From the NCBI GenBank assembly GCA_910584905.1, contig CAJUCQ010000079.1, forward strand, positions 30,136 through 94,135: a stretch of 64,000 nucleotides of DNA. Reading direction: 5' to 3'. This DNA is from an uncultured Muribaculaceae bacterium. Its GTDB lineage: Bacteria; Bacteroidota; Bacteroidia; Bacteroidales; Muribaculaceae. Below are positions 1-8,460 of the stretch, in pieces; the stretch's first letter is position 1, and each line of letters starts with the position of its first letter. A program made the position numbers and the translations under genes. Below the pieces are notes generated by a model, which saw only the letters and a list, made by a program, of their open reading frames with translations, was not told the origin of the DNA and did not search any database.

Positions 1-2
1 CC

Positions 3-260
3 GAAGCTCTGAGCTTCGGGAATACGCTTTATTTGACTTTCAAAACCGAGCGCTTCTACTTTGAATCCGCAGAAATTTATACGGGCCCTGCGCTGTCGAA
101 TTTTCTCGACATGCTTGATAAGGGGGAGATAAGATACGATATCAGAATAGGAACTTACCAAAGCGGACCAAAATCAGGAAAACCGCATGACCACGGCAGT
201 TGCTTTCGTGTCAAAGAATCCGATATCCATAAACTCTACTCGTGTAGAGAAGATGTGTGA
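3..260 (+). CDS. Restriction endonuclease C-terminus, MvaI/BcnI-like (partial)
   Basis: The reading frame is open to the left edge and stops at 258-260, so only the last 85 or so residues of a longer protein are present. The C-terminal pattern GKPHDHGSCFRVKES followed by a short acidic/hydrophobic end resembles the C-terminus of MvaI/BcnI-type type II restriction endonucleases, where a conserved HDHG..FR segment occurs. An internal TTG at 33 could be mistaken for a start, but the homologous-looking sequence continues upstream of it, so I treat this as a truncated view of a gene whose start lies outside. Its base composition looks more AT-rich than the neighbouring genes, which would fit horizontal transfer. 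The family call rests on motif memory only; a cognate DNA methyltransferase would be expected just outside the window. Confidence 0.5.
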   Translation, partial: EALSFGNTLYLTFKTERFYFESAEIYTGPALSNFLDMLDKGEIRYDIRIGTYQSGPKSGKPHDHGSCFRVKESDIHKLYSCREDV

Positions 261-299
261 GACGGGCTTATTGGAATAAAGCCATACACAGTAAAACAA

Positions 300-341
300 C
301 AAGCTGCCATCCGGTGCCTTGTCGGCGGGATGGCAGCTTTC
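300..341. terminator. Bidirectional hairpin terminator
   Basis: Arms AAGCTGCCATCC (301-312) and GGATGGCAGCTT (328-339) form a 12 bp stem between the convergent endonuclease fragment and amylase genes. The plus-strand tail is TTTCGTTT, the minus-strand tail TTGTTGTTTT, so it can serve both genes. Confidence 0.7.
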
Positions 342-363
342 GTTTACGAGGGTAGGGCGAAGC

Positions 364-1821
364 TTATTTCTTGCATCGTCCGCAGTGCACGCGCACTACT
401 GCCGTGCCGAGAGCGGGAAGCTTGCCTTCGATGAAGCCGTTCTTGACTTTGAACGTCGCGCCGCTTACGGCATCGGTATAGCTGTTGTCGGGGAGCGTGG
501 TCTCCATTTTGAATTTCTGTTCCTTATCGGAGAAATTAACAAGCACCGCTCCGCGTTGGCCGCGGGCCACTTCGGCGACAGCGTTGTTTTTGGAGAAAAA
601 TATGTGCTCAGCCTCGCCTGTCATAGCCTTTTTAAACTTGTTGACAGCCACAACTTCAGGCGCGAAGAACTCATCATTGCCGCGGGCACCGATGCGGTTG
701 TTGCCCCAGTAGTTCTGACGCGTGCTGCCTGCGGGGCGGCTGAAGAAGAGCGGGCGGCCGTTCTGACGGGCGGCAAGGAACACCCATGCCGCGCGGATTT
801 GTTCGTCGCTGAGACCGGCGCTTTCGTGTGCGTTGCAATAAGTGTCGTGGCTCTCAACCCATGTCACGAGGTGGTCGGGTGTTTCGTGATACCAATCGAG
901 AAGACCTTCGTTGAATGCTCCTTTTTCAAGGGCTTCGCGGAGAACGTGGCCGTAGGAACTTGCCGTCATGTCCATATATTCGGCATATTCCTTCTCAGGG
1001 ACACCGCGGTCCTGAAGCACTTCGCCATAGATGAAAAGACTGTCGGGCATAAGGAGCGAAAGACCCTTTACGGCCTCGCGGCCCGTGGCGATATCCCAGA
1101 AGTTATTGCGCCATCCCATTTCTTCAACCTTGGGGTCTTTGGGGTCGGAGTGAACACCGATGTGTTTTGCCGTGTCGTAGCGGAAGCCGCGTGCGCCGAG
1201 GTTGATGAGATCGTTGACGTACTGGAGATAGTAATATTGGAAGTCGGGGTTTTCAGTGTTTACGTCGGGGAGTTCGCCCATCTGCCCGGTGGTGCACTCC
1301 ATGCGGTCCTGCCACTGCGTTATAGGCTTGAAGCCGTTGGCATGGAAGAGATTCTCGTGACCTCCTACGGCGTTGTCGAGGTCGGGAAGCACCGCCGTGT
1401 GGTCGATGGCCGTGTGGTTGGGCAGAACGTCGACAATCACTTTTACACCGTATTTATACGCGCTGTCGCACATCGCCTTGAAGTCATCGCGGTCGCCAAG
1501 CATGTAGTTGCCGATTTTCCAGTCCGTAGGCTGATAATAATAGTACCATTTGCCCGCGACGCTGTCGCCCGGCTCGCTGAAAAGGGCCATGCCGCCACCG
1601 TCGCCTACAAAGCACCGCTGAACCGGTGAGGTCTGTACGTAGCTGTAGCCGGCTTCGGCAATCTTTTTCATGTTCGACGCAATCGTGTCAAGGCTCCACG
1701 ACCATGCGTGGAGAATAACTTCGTCTTCGGTCTGTACTTTCGCCGGAGATTCGGCCCCGGCGCTTGAGAAGGAGAGCAGGCCGATGCCGGCTCCGACAAG
1801 TAGTAGCTTCTGGAGTTTCAT
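364..1821 (-). CDS. GH13 alpha-amylase, secreted
   Basis: Family GH13 alpha-amylase of 485 residues that hydrolyses alpha-1,4-glucans. The start at 1821 gives a clear signal peptide (MKLQKLLLVGAGIGLLSFSSAGA), so the mature enzyme is exported; a longer frame reaching 1878 would place 19 polar residues before it and is unlikely. The GH13 conserved regions are visible: DVLPNH at residues 131-136, the nucleophile region GFRYDTAKH with Asp216, the general acid Glu267 in YGEV, and the transition-state Asp326 in ESHD. A short beta-sheet C-terminal domain follows. It is monocistronic, has its own promoter at 1880-1911 and is not next to SusC/SusD genes, so it is not part of a visible polysaccharide utilisation locus. 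The exact substrate is inference. Confidence 0.93.
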   Translation of the reverse strand: MKLQKLLLVGAGIGLLSFSSAGAESPAKVQTEDEVILHAWSWSLDTIASNMKKIAEAGYSYVQTSPVQRCFVGDGGGMALFSEPGDSVAGKWYYYYQPTDWKIGNYMLGDRDDFKAMCDSAYKYGVKVIVDVLPNHTAIDHTAVLPDLDNAVGGHENLFHANGFKPITQWQDRMECTTGQMGELPDVNTENPDFQYYYLQYVNDLINLGARGFRYDTAKHIGVHSDPKDPKVEEMGWRNNFWDIATGREAVKGLSLLMPDSLFIYGEVLQDRGVPEKEYAEYMDMTASSYGHVLREALEKGAFNEGLLDWYHETPDHLVTWVESHDTYCNAHESAGLSDEQIRAAWVFLAARQNGRPLFFSRPAGSTRQNYWGNNRIGARGNDEFFAPEVVAVNKFKKAMTGEAEHIFFSKNNAVAEVARGQRGAVLVNFSDKEQKFKMETTLPDNSYTDAVSGATFKVKNGFIEGKLPALGTAVVRVHCGRCKK

Positions 1822-1879
1822 GGATTGTTTATTTTTTCGTGTATTTGTTCTAAAGTTTATTGTTTGACAGTTGAGCATG

Positions 1880-1911
1880 TAAAGTTACGGATAAAATACG
1901 TTTAATGCAAA
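1880..1911 (-). promoter_or_regulatory. Promoter of the amylase gene
   Basis: On the minus strand TTTG (1908-1911), a 20 bp spacer and TAACTTTA (1880-1887, one base off TAnnTTTG) match the Bacteroidetes promoter. Transcription would start near 1873, leaving a leader of about 50 nt. Confidence 0.55.
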
Positions 1912-1973
1912 ATCCCGGACTGCCATATTTAACAAAAAAACGTTAAGCGCTCTTCTTATCCGGCTCTTTTCCG

Positions 1974-1981
1974 TATATTTG
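1974..1981 (+). promoter_or_regulatory. -7 box before DAHP synthase
   Basis: TATATTTG matches TAnnTTTG. Its last base is only 9 nt before the ATG at 1990, so the 5' leader would be a few nucleotides at most. I see no convincing -33 TTTG at the usual spacing. Confidence 0.5.
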
Positions 1982-1989
1982 TCCCCGAA

Positions 1990-3093
1990 ATGGAAGATTT
2001 ATTGCCTGTTTTTCCCGATTTTGATTCGTGTTCGCTGCATCCGCAAGGCCCCTTTGTCATGGCCGGCCCGTGCAGTGCGGAGTCGCGCGCCCGGACCCTC
2101 GATGCAGCCCGCGCGCTTGCCGCGGGCGGAGTGCGCGTGTTCCGCGCCGGAGTATGGAAGCCGCGCACGAGGCCCGGCGGATTCGAAGGCATAGGCCAAC
2201 CCGCTCTTGCATGGCTCGCCGAAGTGAAAACCCTCACGGGGATGCACGTCGTCACCGAGGTCGCAACCCCGGAGCATGTAAAAGTTGTCATTGATGCAGG
2301 CCTTGACGGTTTCTGGATTGGAGCACGCACCTCCGCAAACCCTTTTGCCGTTCAGGAAATAGCCGATGCTGTCGCCGCCCTCGACCCCGCCCGGAAGCAA
2401 TCCCTCGCTGTCTTTGTCAAGAACCCCGTTAGCCCCGACCTCGAGCTGTGGGTGGGTGCTTTGCAGCGCATCTACATGGCCGGGGTGAGGCGCCTTGCCG
2501 CCATTCACCGCGGCTTCAGCTTTTATGCCCCGACGCCTGCCCCTTATCGAAACGCACCTTACTGGCAGATTCCGATTGAGCTGAAACGCCGCTTCCCTGC
2601 ATTGCCCGTAATTTTCGACCCGAGCCATACGGGAGGCCGAAGGGACTTGATTGCCCCGCTTAGCCGACAGGCTCTCGACATGGGCTTCGACGGCCTTATC
2701 GTCGAAGTCCATTGTTGCCCGGACGAGGCGCTGTCGGATTCCGCACAGCAACTGACGCCGCAGGCCTTCTTCGACGCCACAGGGCCCCTGCGCAGACCCG
2801 CCGAAGCTCCCGCCGAAGCTACGCTGGAACTCCTTCGGGATGAAATCGACGCTGTCGACGCCGACATACTCGACCTCCTCAGCCGCCGCATGGCTGTGGC
2901 CCGCCGTATCGGCGAACTCAAGCGGACAAAAGGCCTTGCCGTCGTTCAGCCGGCCCGATACGCACGCCTCATTGACGAACGTTGCGCGCGTGCCGAGGCC
3001 AGAGGCCTGTCGCCCGAATTCGTAAAACACTTTTTTTCGGCCGTCCACGAAGAATCGGTCCGACAGCAAATGGCCCCGGAGGACTTCTCCTGA
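1990..3093 (+). CDS. DAHP synthase / chorismate mutase fusion
   Basis: Bifunctional 3-deoxy-7-phosphoheptulonate synthase and type II chorismate mutase (AroA(F)-AroQ), 367 residues, catalysing the first step of the shikimate pathway and the branch to prephenate. Residues about 15-265 are the KDOPS-like class I DAHP synthase barrel, with GPCSAES at 26-32 and KPRTRPGGFEG at 57-67; residues about 275-360 are an AroQ helical domain with the usual RDEID..D..ILDLLSRRM start. The fusion order is typical of Bacteroidetes, where the mutase domain also mediates feedback inhibition by aromatic compounds. The gene is alone here, without the other prephenate-pathway genes usually nearby. The ATG at 1990 lies just after a -7 box, supporting this start. 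Confidence 0.93.
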   Translation: MEDLLPVFPDFDSCSLHPQGPFVMAGPCSAESRARTLDAARALAAGGVRVFRAGVWKPRTRPGGFEGIGQPALAWLAEVKTLTGMHVVTEVATPEHVKVVIDAGLDGFWIGARTSANPFAVQEIADAVAALDPARKQSLAVFVKNPVSPDLELWVGALQRIYMAGVRRLAAIHRGFSFYAPTPAPYRNAPYWQIPIELKRRFPALPVIFDPSHTGGRRDLIAPLSRQALDMGFDGLIVEVHCCPDEALSDSAQQLTPQAFFDATGPLRRPAEAPAEATLELLRDEIDAVDADILDLLSRRMAVARRIGELKRTKGLAVVQPARYARLIDERCARAEARGLSPEFVKHFFSAVHEESVRQQMAPEDFS

Positions 3094-3112
3094 CAAGTTT
3101 TTCGAAATTTTG

Positions 3113-3143
3113 TTGCCAATCTGAAGAATAATTATTACCTTTG
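3113..3143 (+). promoter_or_regulatory. Promoter of the ROK kinase gene
   Basis: TTG (3113-3115), 20 bp spacer and TACCTTTG (3136-3143). The predicted leader is about 40 nt before the ATG at 3190. Confidence 0.6.
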
Positions 3144-3189
3144 ACGAAATAAACAACTTATTTAAAACACCACCAATCTTATACCTTCA

Positions 3190-4146
3190 ATGAAACCCTA
3201 CGTTCTCGGCATTGACATTGGCGGCACAAACACTGTGTTCGGCCTTGTTGACACCCGTGGCATGGTTATTGCCAGCGCTTCTATCAAAACCGGTAAGCAT
3301 TCCAACATAAACGACTACATCGACGAGCTTTACACCGAAGCAATGCGTCTGATCGAAGCCAACGACGCCGTCGACAAAATCCACGGCATCGGCATCGGCG
3401 CACCCAACGCAAACTATTTCACCGGCACAATCGAAGACGGCGTTAACCTCCCGTGGCCCACTCCGATACCCCTCGCCGAGCTGGTGAGCACCAAATTCGG
3501 AATCCCCGTGGCCATTACCAACGACGCTAACGCCGCCGCAATCGGCGAAATGACCTACGGCGCCGCTCGCGGCCTCAAGGATTTCATCATGATTACACTC
3601 GGCACAGGCGTTGGCTCCGGAATCGTAATCAACGGTCAGGTCGTATATGGCCATGACGGTTTTGCAGGCGAACTCGGCCACATGATTGTGAAGCACAACA
3701 ACGGTCGTCTCTGCGGTTGCGGTCGCACCGGCTGCCTTGAAGCATATTGCTCCGCTACGGGCGTCGCCCGCACCGCCCGCGAATTCCTCGAAATCCGCAC
3801 CGAGCCTTCGACGCTCCGCAATCTCCCCATCGAGCAGATTACCTCAAAGGACGTATATGACGCCGCCATGAACGGCGACCAGCTCGCAAAGGACGTTTTC
3901 GACTATACCGGCAAAATCCTCGGCGAAGCATTCTGCGACATGATGGTCTTCTCATCGCCCGAGGCTTTCATTCTCTTCGGCGGTCTCGCAAAGAGCGGCG
4001 AGCTTCTTCTCAAGCCCCTCCGCACGGCAATGGACCTCAACATGATGGGAATATTCAAAGGTAAAGCCAAGGTCCTTCTCAGCGAACTCAAGGAAGCCGA
4101 CGCTGCTGTCCTCGGTGCGTCAGCTCTCGGATGGGAAGCTAAATGA
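3190..4146 (+). CDS. ROK family sugar kinase (glucokinase-like)
   Basis: Cytoplasmic ROK-family kinase of 318 residues, most probably glucokinase supplying glucose 6-phosphate. The phosphate-1 motif GIDIGGTNTVFG is at residues 7-18, the catalytic Asp112 lies in NDANAAA, ELGHM (His164) is the ROK signature, and the zinc-binding CGCGRTGC has Cys175, 177 and 182. There is no N-terminal helix-turn-helix, so it is a kinase and not a NagC/Mlc-type repressor. It has its own promoter and its terminator lies inside the 3' end of the convergent lpxB. The specific hexose (glucose, mannose or N-acetylhexosamine) cannot be decided from sequence alone. Confidence 0.88.
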   Translation: MKPYVLGIDIGGTNTVFGLVDTRGMVIASASIKTGKHSNINDYIDELYTEAMRLIEANDAVDKIHGIGIGAPNANYFTGTIEDGVNLPWPTPIPLAELVSTKFGIPVAITNDANAAAIGEMTYGAARGLKDFIMITLGTGVGSGIVINGQVVYGHDGFAGELGHMIVKHNNGRLCGCGRTGCLEAYCSATGVARTAREFLEIRTEPSTLRNLPIEQITSKDVYDAAMNGDQLAKDVFDYTGKILGEAFCDMMVFSSPEAFILFGGLAKSGELLLKPLRTAMDLNMMGIFKGKAKVLLSELKEADAAVLGASALGWEAK

Positions 4147-4156
4147 CAATCCTGAA

Positions 4157-5320
4157 TCAGTCCTGATTCCGAGATTTCAAATCCTCGAATATCGCCCCGG
4201 CCGCTGTGGCCGGGGCATTTTTGTCCGTCAGAACACGCGCTATTTCGCGGTAACCCTCAAGCTGACTCCCGCGAGCGTCTGCATTGAGACGCAAAAGCCC
4301 GCCAAGCTTATCCGAAACCGCATCCGCCGTGCATTCATGCAACAAAAGCTCGGGGATAATCTCCCTCCCCGCAATCAGATTGGGGAGAGTCACATAAGCC
4401 ACACTCAGCAGCCGCGACATTATCTTGTAAGCAAGCCGAGACCCGTTGGAGCGGTAGAGCGCAACCTGCGGGATGCCGCATAGCGCAACTTCAAGAGTCG
4501 CCGTGCCCGAAGTCACGAGCGCGCCCCGGCAATGTTTGAGGATTGCAGGCGACGAATCCTCGCGGATCACGGGTATCTCGCGTGTGCCCTTGAATGCCTC
4601 ATAGTAGCTGTCGTCAATTCCGGGCGCGCCGATAATTATTGCCTTATACTGCGTGAAACGGTCCGTCGCTTCGAGCATCACGGGAAGATTGGCGCGGATT
4701 TCGCCTTTGCGGCTGCCCGGCATAAGAGCCACAAGCGGTCGGTTGGGGCGCAGGCGGTATCTGAGCAGAAATTCTTCGTGAGTCTCCGTCCCGGAGAGCT
4801 GACGCCCGACTTCTTCAACCGTAGGATTACCTGCGTAAACCACCTGTCCGGCACGAGCGTGCCCATATGTGCGGTAAAAATCGTTCTCAAACGGAAATAT
4901 TGTGAAAACCTTCCGGCATAGTCGCAGTATCGTTTTCGTCCGCCATTTTTTCCAAGCCCAGACCTTCGGAGGGATGTAATAGTACACCGGAATGCCGAGC
5001 TTCCGGGCCGTCTTGGCAATCTTGAGATTGAAGCTCGGATAGTCAACCAGTATCAATGCGTCGGGACGCCGCTCGCGCAGAAGGCCTCGGGCCGTGCGAA
5101 GATTGCGGCGGATATCGCCGAGATGGCGCGCAACCTCGCAGAACCCCATATATGCGAGGTTGCGGATATGGACCGACGGTGCCGACCCCGCTTCGGCGGC
5201 CATGAGGTCGCCGCCGAAAAAGCTGAAACGCGCATCGGCGTCCACTTTGCGCAACTCTTGTATGAGGCCGGCGCCGTGGAGGTCGCCTGACGCTTCGCCT
5301 GCAAGTATAAAATAGTGCAT
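4157..5320 (-). CDS. lpxB: Lipid-A-disaccharide synthase
   Basis: LpxB, 387 residues (usual length 370-390), a GT19 glycosyltransferase at the inner face of the inner membrane joining lipid X and UDP-2,3-diacylglucosamine to form the lipid A disaccharide precursor. The N-terminus YFILAGEASGDLHGA is the family signature; LVDYPSFN and the PGSRKGEI nucleotide-binding loop follow, as does SGTATLE near the C-terminal half. It is the last gene of the dnaN-to-lpxB run, one base after yigZ, so translation is probably coupled. Its final codons contain the Rho-independent terminator of the convergent ROK kinase gene. Confidence 0.96.
   Translation of the reverse strand: MHYFILAGEASGDLHGAGLIQELRKVDADARFSFFGGDLMAAEAGSAPSVHIRNLAYMGFCEVARHLGDIRRNLRTARGLLRERRPDALILVDYPSFNLKIAKTARKLGIPVYYYIPPKVWAWKKWRTKTILRLCRKVFTIFPFENDFYRTYGHARAGQVVYAGNPTVEEVGRQLSGTETHEEFLLRYRLRPNRPLVALMPGSRKGEIRANLPVMLEATDRFTQYKAIIIGAPGIDDSYYEAFKGTREIPVIREDSSPAILKHCRGALVTSGTATLEVALCGIPQVALYRSNGSRLAYKIMSRLLSVAYVTLPNLIAGREIIPELLLHECTADAVSDKLGGLLRLNADARGSQLEGYREIARVLTDKNAPATAAGAIFEDLKSRNQD
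4194..4222 (+). terminator. Terminator of the ROK gene, inside lpxB
   Basis: GCCCCGGCC (4194-4202), loop GCTGT, GGCCGGGGC (4208-4216), then ATTTTT: a 9 bp all-GC stem with a U tract on the plus strand. It lies within the coding sequence of the convergent lpxB 3' end. Confidence 0.8.
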
Positions 5321-5321
5321 A

Positions 5322-5915
5322 TCAAATAATCGAAAGTCCCTCGACGTCTGAAAGTCTGCGCTTGAGTTCGTCGGCGAGGTCGGTGCGGATGCGAAGCGTC
5401 ATCGAACATACGTTGTCGAACTGCTGGTTCACCATCTCGGCTTCTCCACCCTTTACGAGCCTCATCACACGCTCCATGCTCAGATAGGGATAAGTAAACG
5501 ATATTTCAGTCATGTCGTGCATCTCGATGATTTCTCCGGCGGCGATTGCCTCGCGGGCGGCCTCGCGGTAGGCCGTAATCAGGCCCGAAGTCCCCAGCTT
5601 GATGCCTCCGAAGTAGCGAACGACGGCAATAGCCACGTTCGTGAGATTGAACGAGTTGATTTGTCCGAGTATCGGCTTGCCGGCAGTCCCTGACGGTTCG
5701 CCGTTGTCGTTCGACTGGAATTCGGTCCGAGCCGGTCCGACCATGTAGGCCCAGCACACATGCCGTGCGTCGAAATATTTTTTCTGAATGCCCGCAATGA
5801 ACTCCTTGGCCTCCGCAGCGCTCTCTGCTGGAGCGGCGAATGCCATGAATTTGCTCATCTTTTCCCTGTAGATGCCTTCGCTCGGTGCGGCGAGCGTGTA
5901 GTAGTTGTCGGCCAT
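5322..5915 (-). CDS. YigZ/IMPACT family protein
   Basis: A 197-residue member of the YigZ/IMPACT family (UPF0029). The N-terminal domain carries VCWAYMVG, the NDNGEPSGTAGKPIL segment (around residues 70-84) and VVRYFGGIKLGTSGL (around residues 98-112) that define the family; the C-terminal part is the DUF1949-like ferredoxin-fold domain. The biochemical role in bacteria is not firmly established; eukaryotic IMPACT binds the Gcn1 translation regulator. It sits between rlmB and lpxB in a translation and maintenance operon. Start at 5915 agrees with the family N-terminus. Confidence 0.9.
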   Translation of the reverse strand: MADNYYTLAAPSEGIYREKMSKFMAFAAPAESAAEAKEFIAGIQKKYFDARHVCWAYMVGPARTEFQSNDNGEPSGTAGKPILGQINSFNLTNVAIAVVRYFGGIKLGTSGLITAYREAAREAIAAGEIIEMHDMTEISFTYPYLSMERVMRLVKGGEAEMVNQQFDNVCSMTLRIRTDLADELKRRLSDVEGLSII

Positions 5916-5938
5916 GACCGCTTGTATAGTCGCCGGGA

Positions 5939-6691
5939 CTAACGCGTCTCGGAGGCCTCCATGCGCTGACGCACAACCTCGTACATCATCACGCCGGCGG
6001 CGACACTCACGTTGAGAGACCCGATTTTGCCGTACATGGGAATGGCGACGGGTGTGTCACACATAGCAAGGACTTCCTTCGATATCCCCGTGTCCTCCGC
6101 ACCCATGACCACGGCCACGGGGGTCGTGTAATCGCCTGTCGTGTAGTTCTCGCGCGTCTTTTCAGTTGCGGCCACAATCTGATAGCCGGAATCTTTGAGA
6201 TACTCCACGGCATCGCGCAGACTTTCTTCGCGGCACACGGGGATGTGGAGCAAAGCCCCGGCAGAAGTCTTGACCGCATCAGCCCCGACACTCACTGATC
6301 CGCGACGCGGGATGATGATGGCGTTGACCCCGCAGCACTCGGCCGTGCGCGCTATTGCGCCGAAATTGCGCACGTCCGTCAGCCCGTCGAGCACGAGAAC
6401 GAAGGGGAGGATGCCCTCCTCGTAAAGCCCGCTGACCACGTCCGAGAGACGATGATAGTCGATAGCCGCAAGCTGGGCGATAACACCCTGATGGTTCTTG
6501 CGCGTGATGCGGTTCAGCTTTTCAGCCGGAACGCGCTGAACGGACACGCCGTTGCGGCGCGCGAGCTGTGTCAGGCGCACCGCGAGGTCGCCGTGAAGAT
6601 CTTTCTTGATAAAAAGTTTGTCGATGGTCTTTCCGGCCTCGATGGCTTCGATGACGGAGTGCAGACCGAAGATGTAATCGCTTGAATCCAC
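5939..6691 (-). CDS. rlmB: 23S rRNA 2'-O-methyltransferase RlmB-like
   Basis: SpoU/TrmH-class (SPOUT) RNA 2'-O-ribose methyltransferase, 250 residues, expected to methylate G2251 in the 23S rRNA P-loop using S-adenosylmethionine. The N-terminal substrate-binding domain (residues 5-75) begins with YIFGLHSVIEAI. Motif 1 DVRNFGAIARTA lies at 107-117, motif 2 VMGAEDTGIS at 195-204, and motif 3 IPMYGKIGSLNVSVA at 217-231, together forming the deep-trefoil-knot SAM site. It is the sixth gene of the dnaN operon, 62 bp after recN and 23 bp before yigZ. An alternative is a closely related TrmH, but the N-terminal domain favours RlmB. Confidence 0.93.
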   Translation of the reverse strand: MDSSDYIFGLHSVIEAIEAGKTIDKLFIKKDLHGDLAVRLTQLARRNGVSVQRVPAEKLNRITRKNHQGVIAQLAAIDYHRLSDVVSGLYEEGILPFVLVLDGLTDVRNFGAIARTAECCGVNAIIIPRRGSVSVGADAVKTSAGALLHIPVCREESLRDAVEYLKDSGYQIVAATEKTRENYTTGDYTTPVAVVMGAEDTGISKEVLAMCDTPVAIPMYGKIGSLNVSVAAGVMMYEVVRQRMEASETR

Positions 6692-6753
6692 GTGTATTGG
6701 TGTTTATGTGCTTGATGTTCGATATATTTGGTGTCGCCCTGAGTCCCTGACGG

Positions 6754-8460
6754 TCAGGCCTTGGCCTTCTTGAGCAGGGCTTTGGCGTTGGCCAGTGCGG
6801 CCTCGTCGGTGGACGAGCCGCTGAGCATGAGGGCAAGCTCGCCCGGACGCTCGGCTTCGCTGAGTGCTCGGATATAGGTGTGGGTGGCGTCGGCGTCGTC
6901 TTCCTTGTAGACCTTGAAGTGCTTGTGGCCGTGAGCCGCAACCCCCGGAAGGTGCGTGATGGTGATAACCTGAATCTTGCGTCCGATACTGCTCATCATC
7001 TCGGCCATGCGCTGGGCGATGTCGCCCGATACACCCGTGTCCACCTCATCGAAAATTATCGACGGAAGTTCCATGCTCTCGGCGACGATGCTTTTGATAC
7101 ACAGCATCAGGCGCGAAATTTCACCGCCCGAAGCCGTGTTGCCGACCGGAGTAAGAGCCTGATTTTTGTTGAACGCAAACAAAAATTCGATGCGGTCGCA
7201 GCCGTCGGGCCCGAGCTTGTCGCGCGTGAGGGCCACCTCGCTGCGCAGATTGGGCATACCGAGGGGCATGGCGCGGGTCTTGAGCAACTCGGCAAATTCT
7301 CCCGCCGTTTTTACGCGGGAATCGGAGAGCTTGTTTGCCAGAACCACGGCCTCCTTCTTGGCCCGCCGGGCCTTCGTCTCAAGTTCGGCGAGCACATCCT
7401 CGCTGTTGTTGAGCTCCCGGAGCTGGGAGCCGAGGCGGTCGCGGAGAGCGATGAGCGCCTCGGGAGAGTCAACGTGGTGCTTCATTTCGAGGGAATAAAG
7501 CTCGGAGAGGCGTTCTTCCACCTCTTCGAGGCGCCCCGGATCGGCCTGAAGCGAGTTGTCGAACGCCTGAAGCGAATCGGCGATATCGCGGATTTCGATT
7601 CTTGCCGACTGCAGGCGCTCGGCAAGAGACCGCAGACCGGCCCCGTGGCCGTCTTCATCTTCGTCGCCGTCGCTTTCTCCAACCCCCGAGGCAAGACTCT
7701 CACATGCGGATGCCGCCTCCGAAAGACGCGCCAGCGCGTTGCCCTCATAGTCGCCCAGCGGCCCGAGGACGGCTTTGACGCGAGCCTTGATTTCGGTGAT
7801 ATTGCCGAGTATGTCGCGCTCGCGCTCCAGCTTTTCCTGCTCGCCGGCGGTGAGATTCATCTCGGCGAGTTTGTCGTATTGGAACTGAAGATATTCGGCG
7901 TCGCTGCGGCTGCGGCGGATGCTCTCTCGCGTGTCGGTATAGGCTTTGAGCGCCTTGCGGTAGGCGTGGTAGGCCGCGCGGTACTCATCGAGGAGGGCGC
8001 CGTTTCCGGCCAGCGAGTCGATGATGCGCAACTGGTAGGCAGGGTCCGAAATCAACAGGTTCTGGTGCTGGGAGTGTATGTCGACAAGTCGCATGGCCAC
8101 GTCCCGTAGCGTCGACAGGCTCACGGGGGTGTCGTTTATAAAGGCCCGTGAGCGGCCGCCCGGCGATAGTTCGCGGCGGAGGATACATTCGCCCGGAAGC
8201 ATGTCGAGTTCGGCCTCGCGAATAAGGCGCTCGATGGTGCCGTGGACGTCGATGGCGAAATTTGCCTCGATTACCGATTTCTTCCCGGAATCGCGCACGG
8301 CCTTGAGGTCGGCGCGCCCGCCAAGCAGAAGGCCCAATGCGCCGAGAATAATGGATTTGCCTGCGCCGGTCTCGCCCGTGATGATGTTTAGACCCGAGGA
8401 AAAATCAATGTCTATGCGCGAAATCAGGGCATAGTTGGAGATGTGAAGGCTGCGTATCAT
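6754..8460 (-). CDS. recN: DNA repair ATPase RecN
   Basis: SMC-like ATPase of 568 residues for double-strand break repair. Walker A GETGAGKS is near residue 29-36; the central region (about 160-370) is coiled-coil rich; the ABC signature SGGEISRLML and Walker B IIFDEVDTGVSG are near residues 445-480. A stretch with several Asp/Glu/Gly residues (SDGDEDEDGHG) around residue 265 breaks the coiled coil and looks like a lineage-specific insertion. Its ATG overlaps the stop of the upstream DUF4835 gene by 4 bp (ATGA), implying translational coupling. No LexA box is obvious. Confidence 0.95.
   Translation of the reverse strand: MIRSLHISNYALISRIDIDFSSGLNIITGETGAGKSIILGALGLLLGGRADLKAVRDSGKKSVIEANFAIDVHGTIERLIREAELDMLPGECILRRELSPGGRSRAFINDTPVSLSTLRDVAMRLVDIHSQHQNLLISDPAYQLRIIDSLAGNGALLDEYRAAYHAYRKALKAYTDTRESIRRSRSDAEYLQFQYDKLAEMNLTAGEQEKLERERDILGNITEIKARVKAVLGPLGDYEGNALARLSEAASACESLASGVGESDGDEDEDGHGAGLRSLAERLQSARIEIRDIADSLQAFDNSLQADPGRLEEVEERLSELYSLEMKHHVDSPEALIALRDRLGSQLRELNNSEDVLAELETKARRAKKEAVVLANKLSDSRVKTAGEFAELLKTRAMPLGMPNLRSEVALTRDKLGPDGCDRIEFLFAFNKNQALTPVGNTASGGEISRLMLCIKSIVAESMELPSIIFDEVDTGVSGDIAQRMAEMMSSIGRKIQVITITHLPGVAAHGHKHFKVYKEDDADATHTYIRALSEAERPGELALMLSGSSTDEAALANAKALLKKAKA

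Noticed and set aside
319..1629. Long plus-strand ORF of 436 codons over the amylase gene
   Set aside because: It is an antisense shadow: the minus strand encodes a GH13 protein with all catalytic motifs and a signal peptide.
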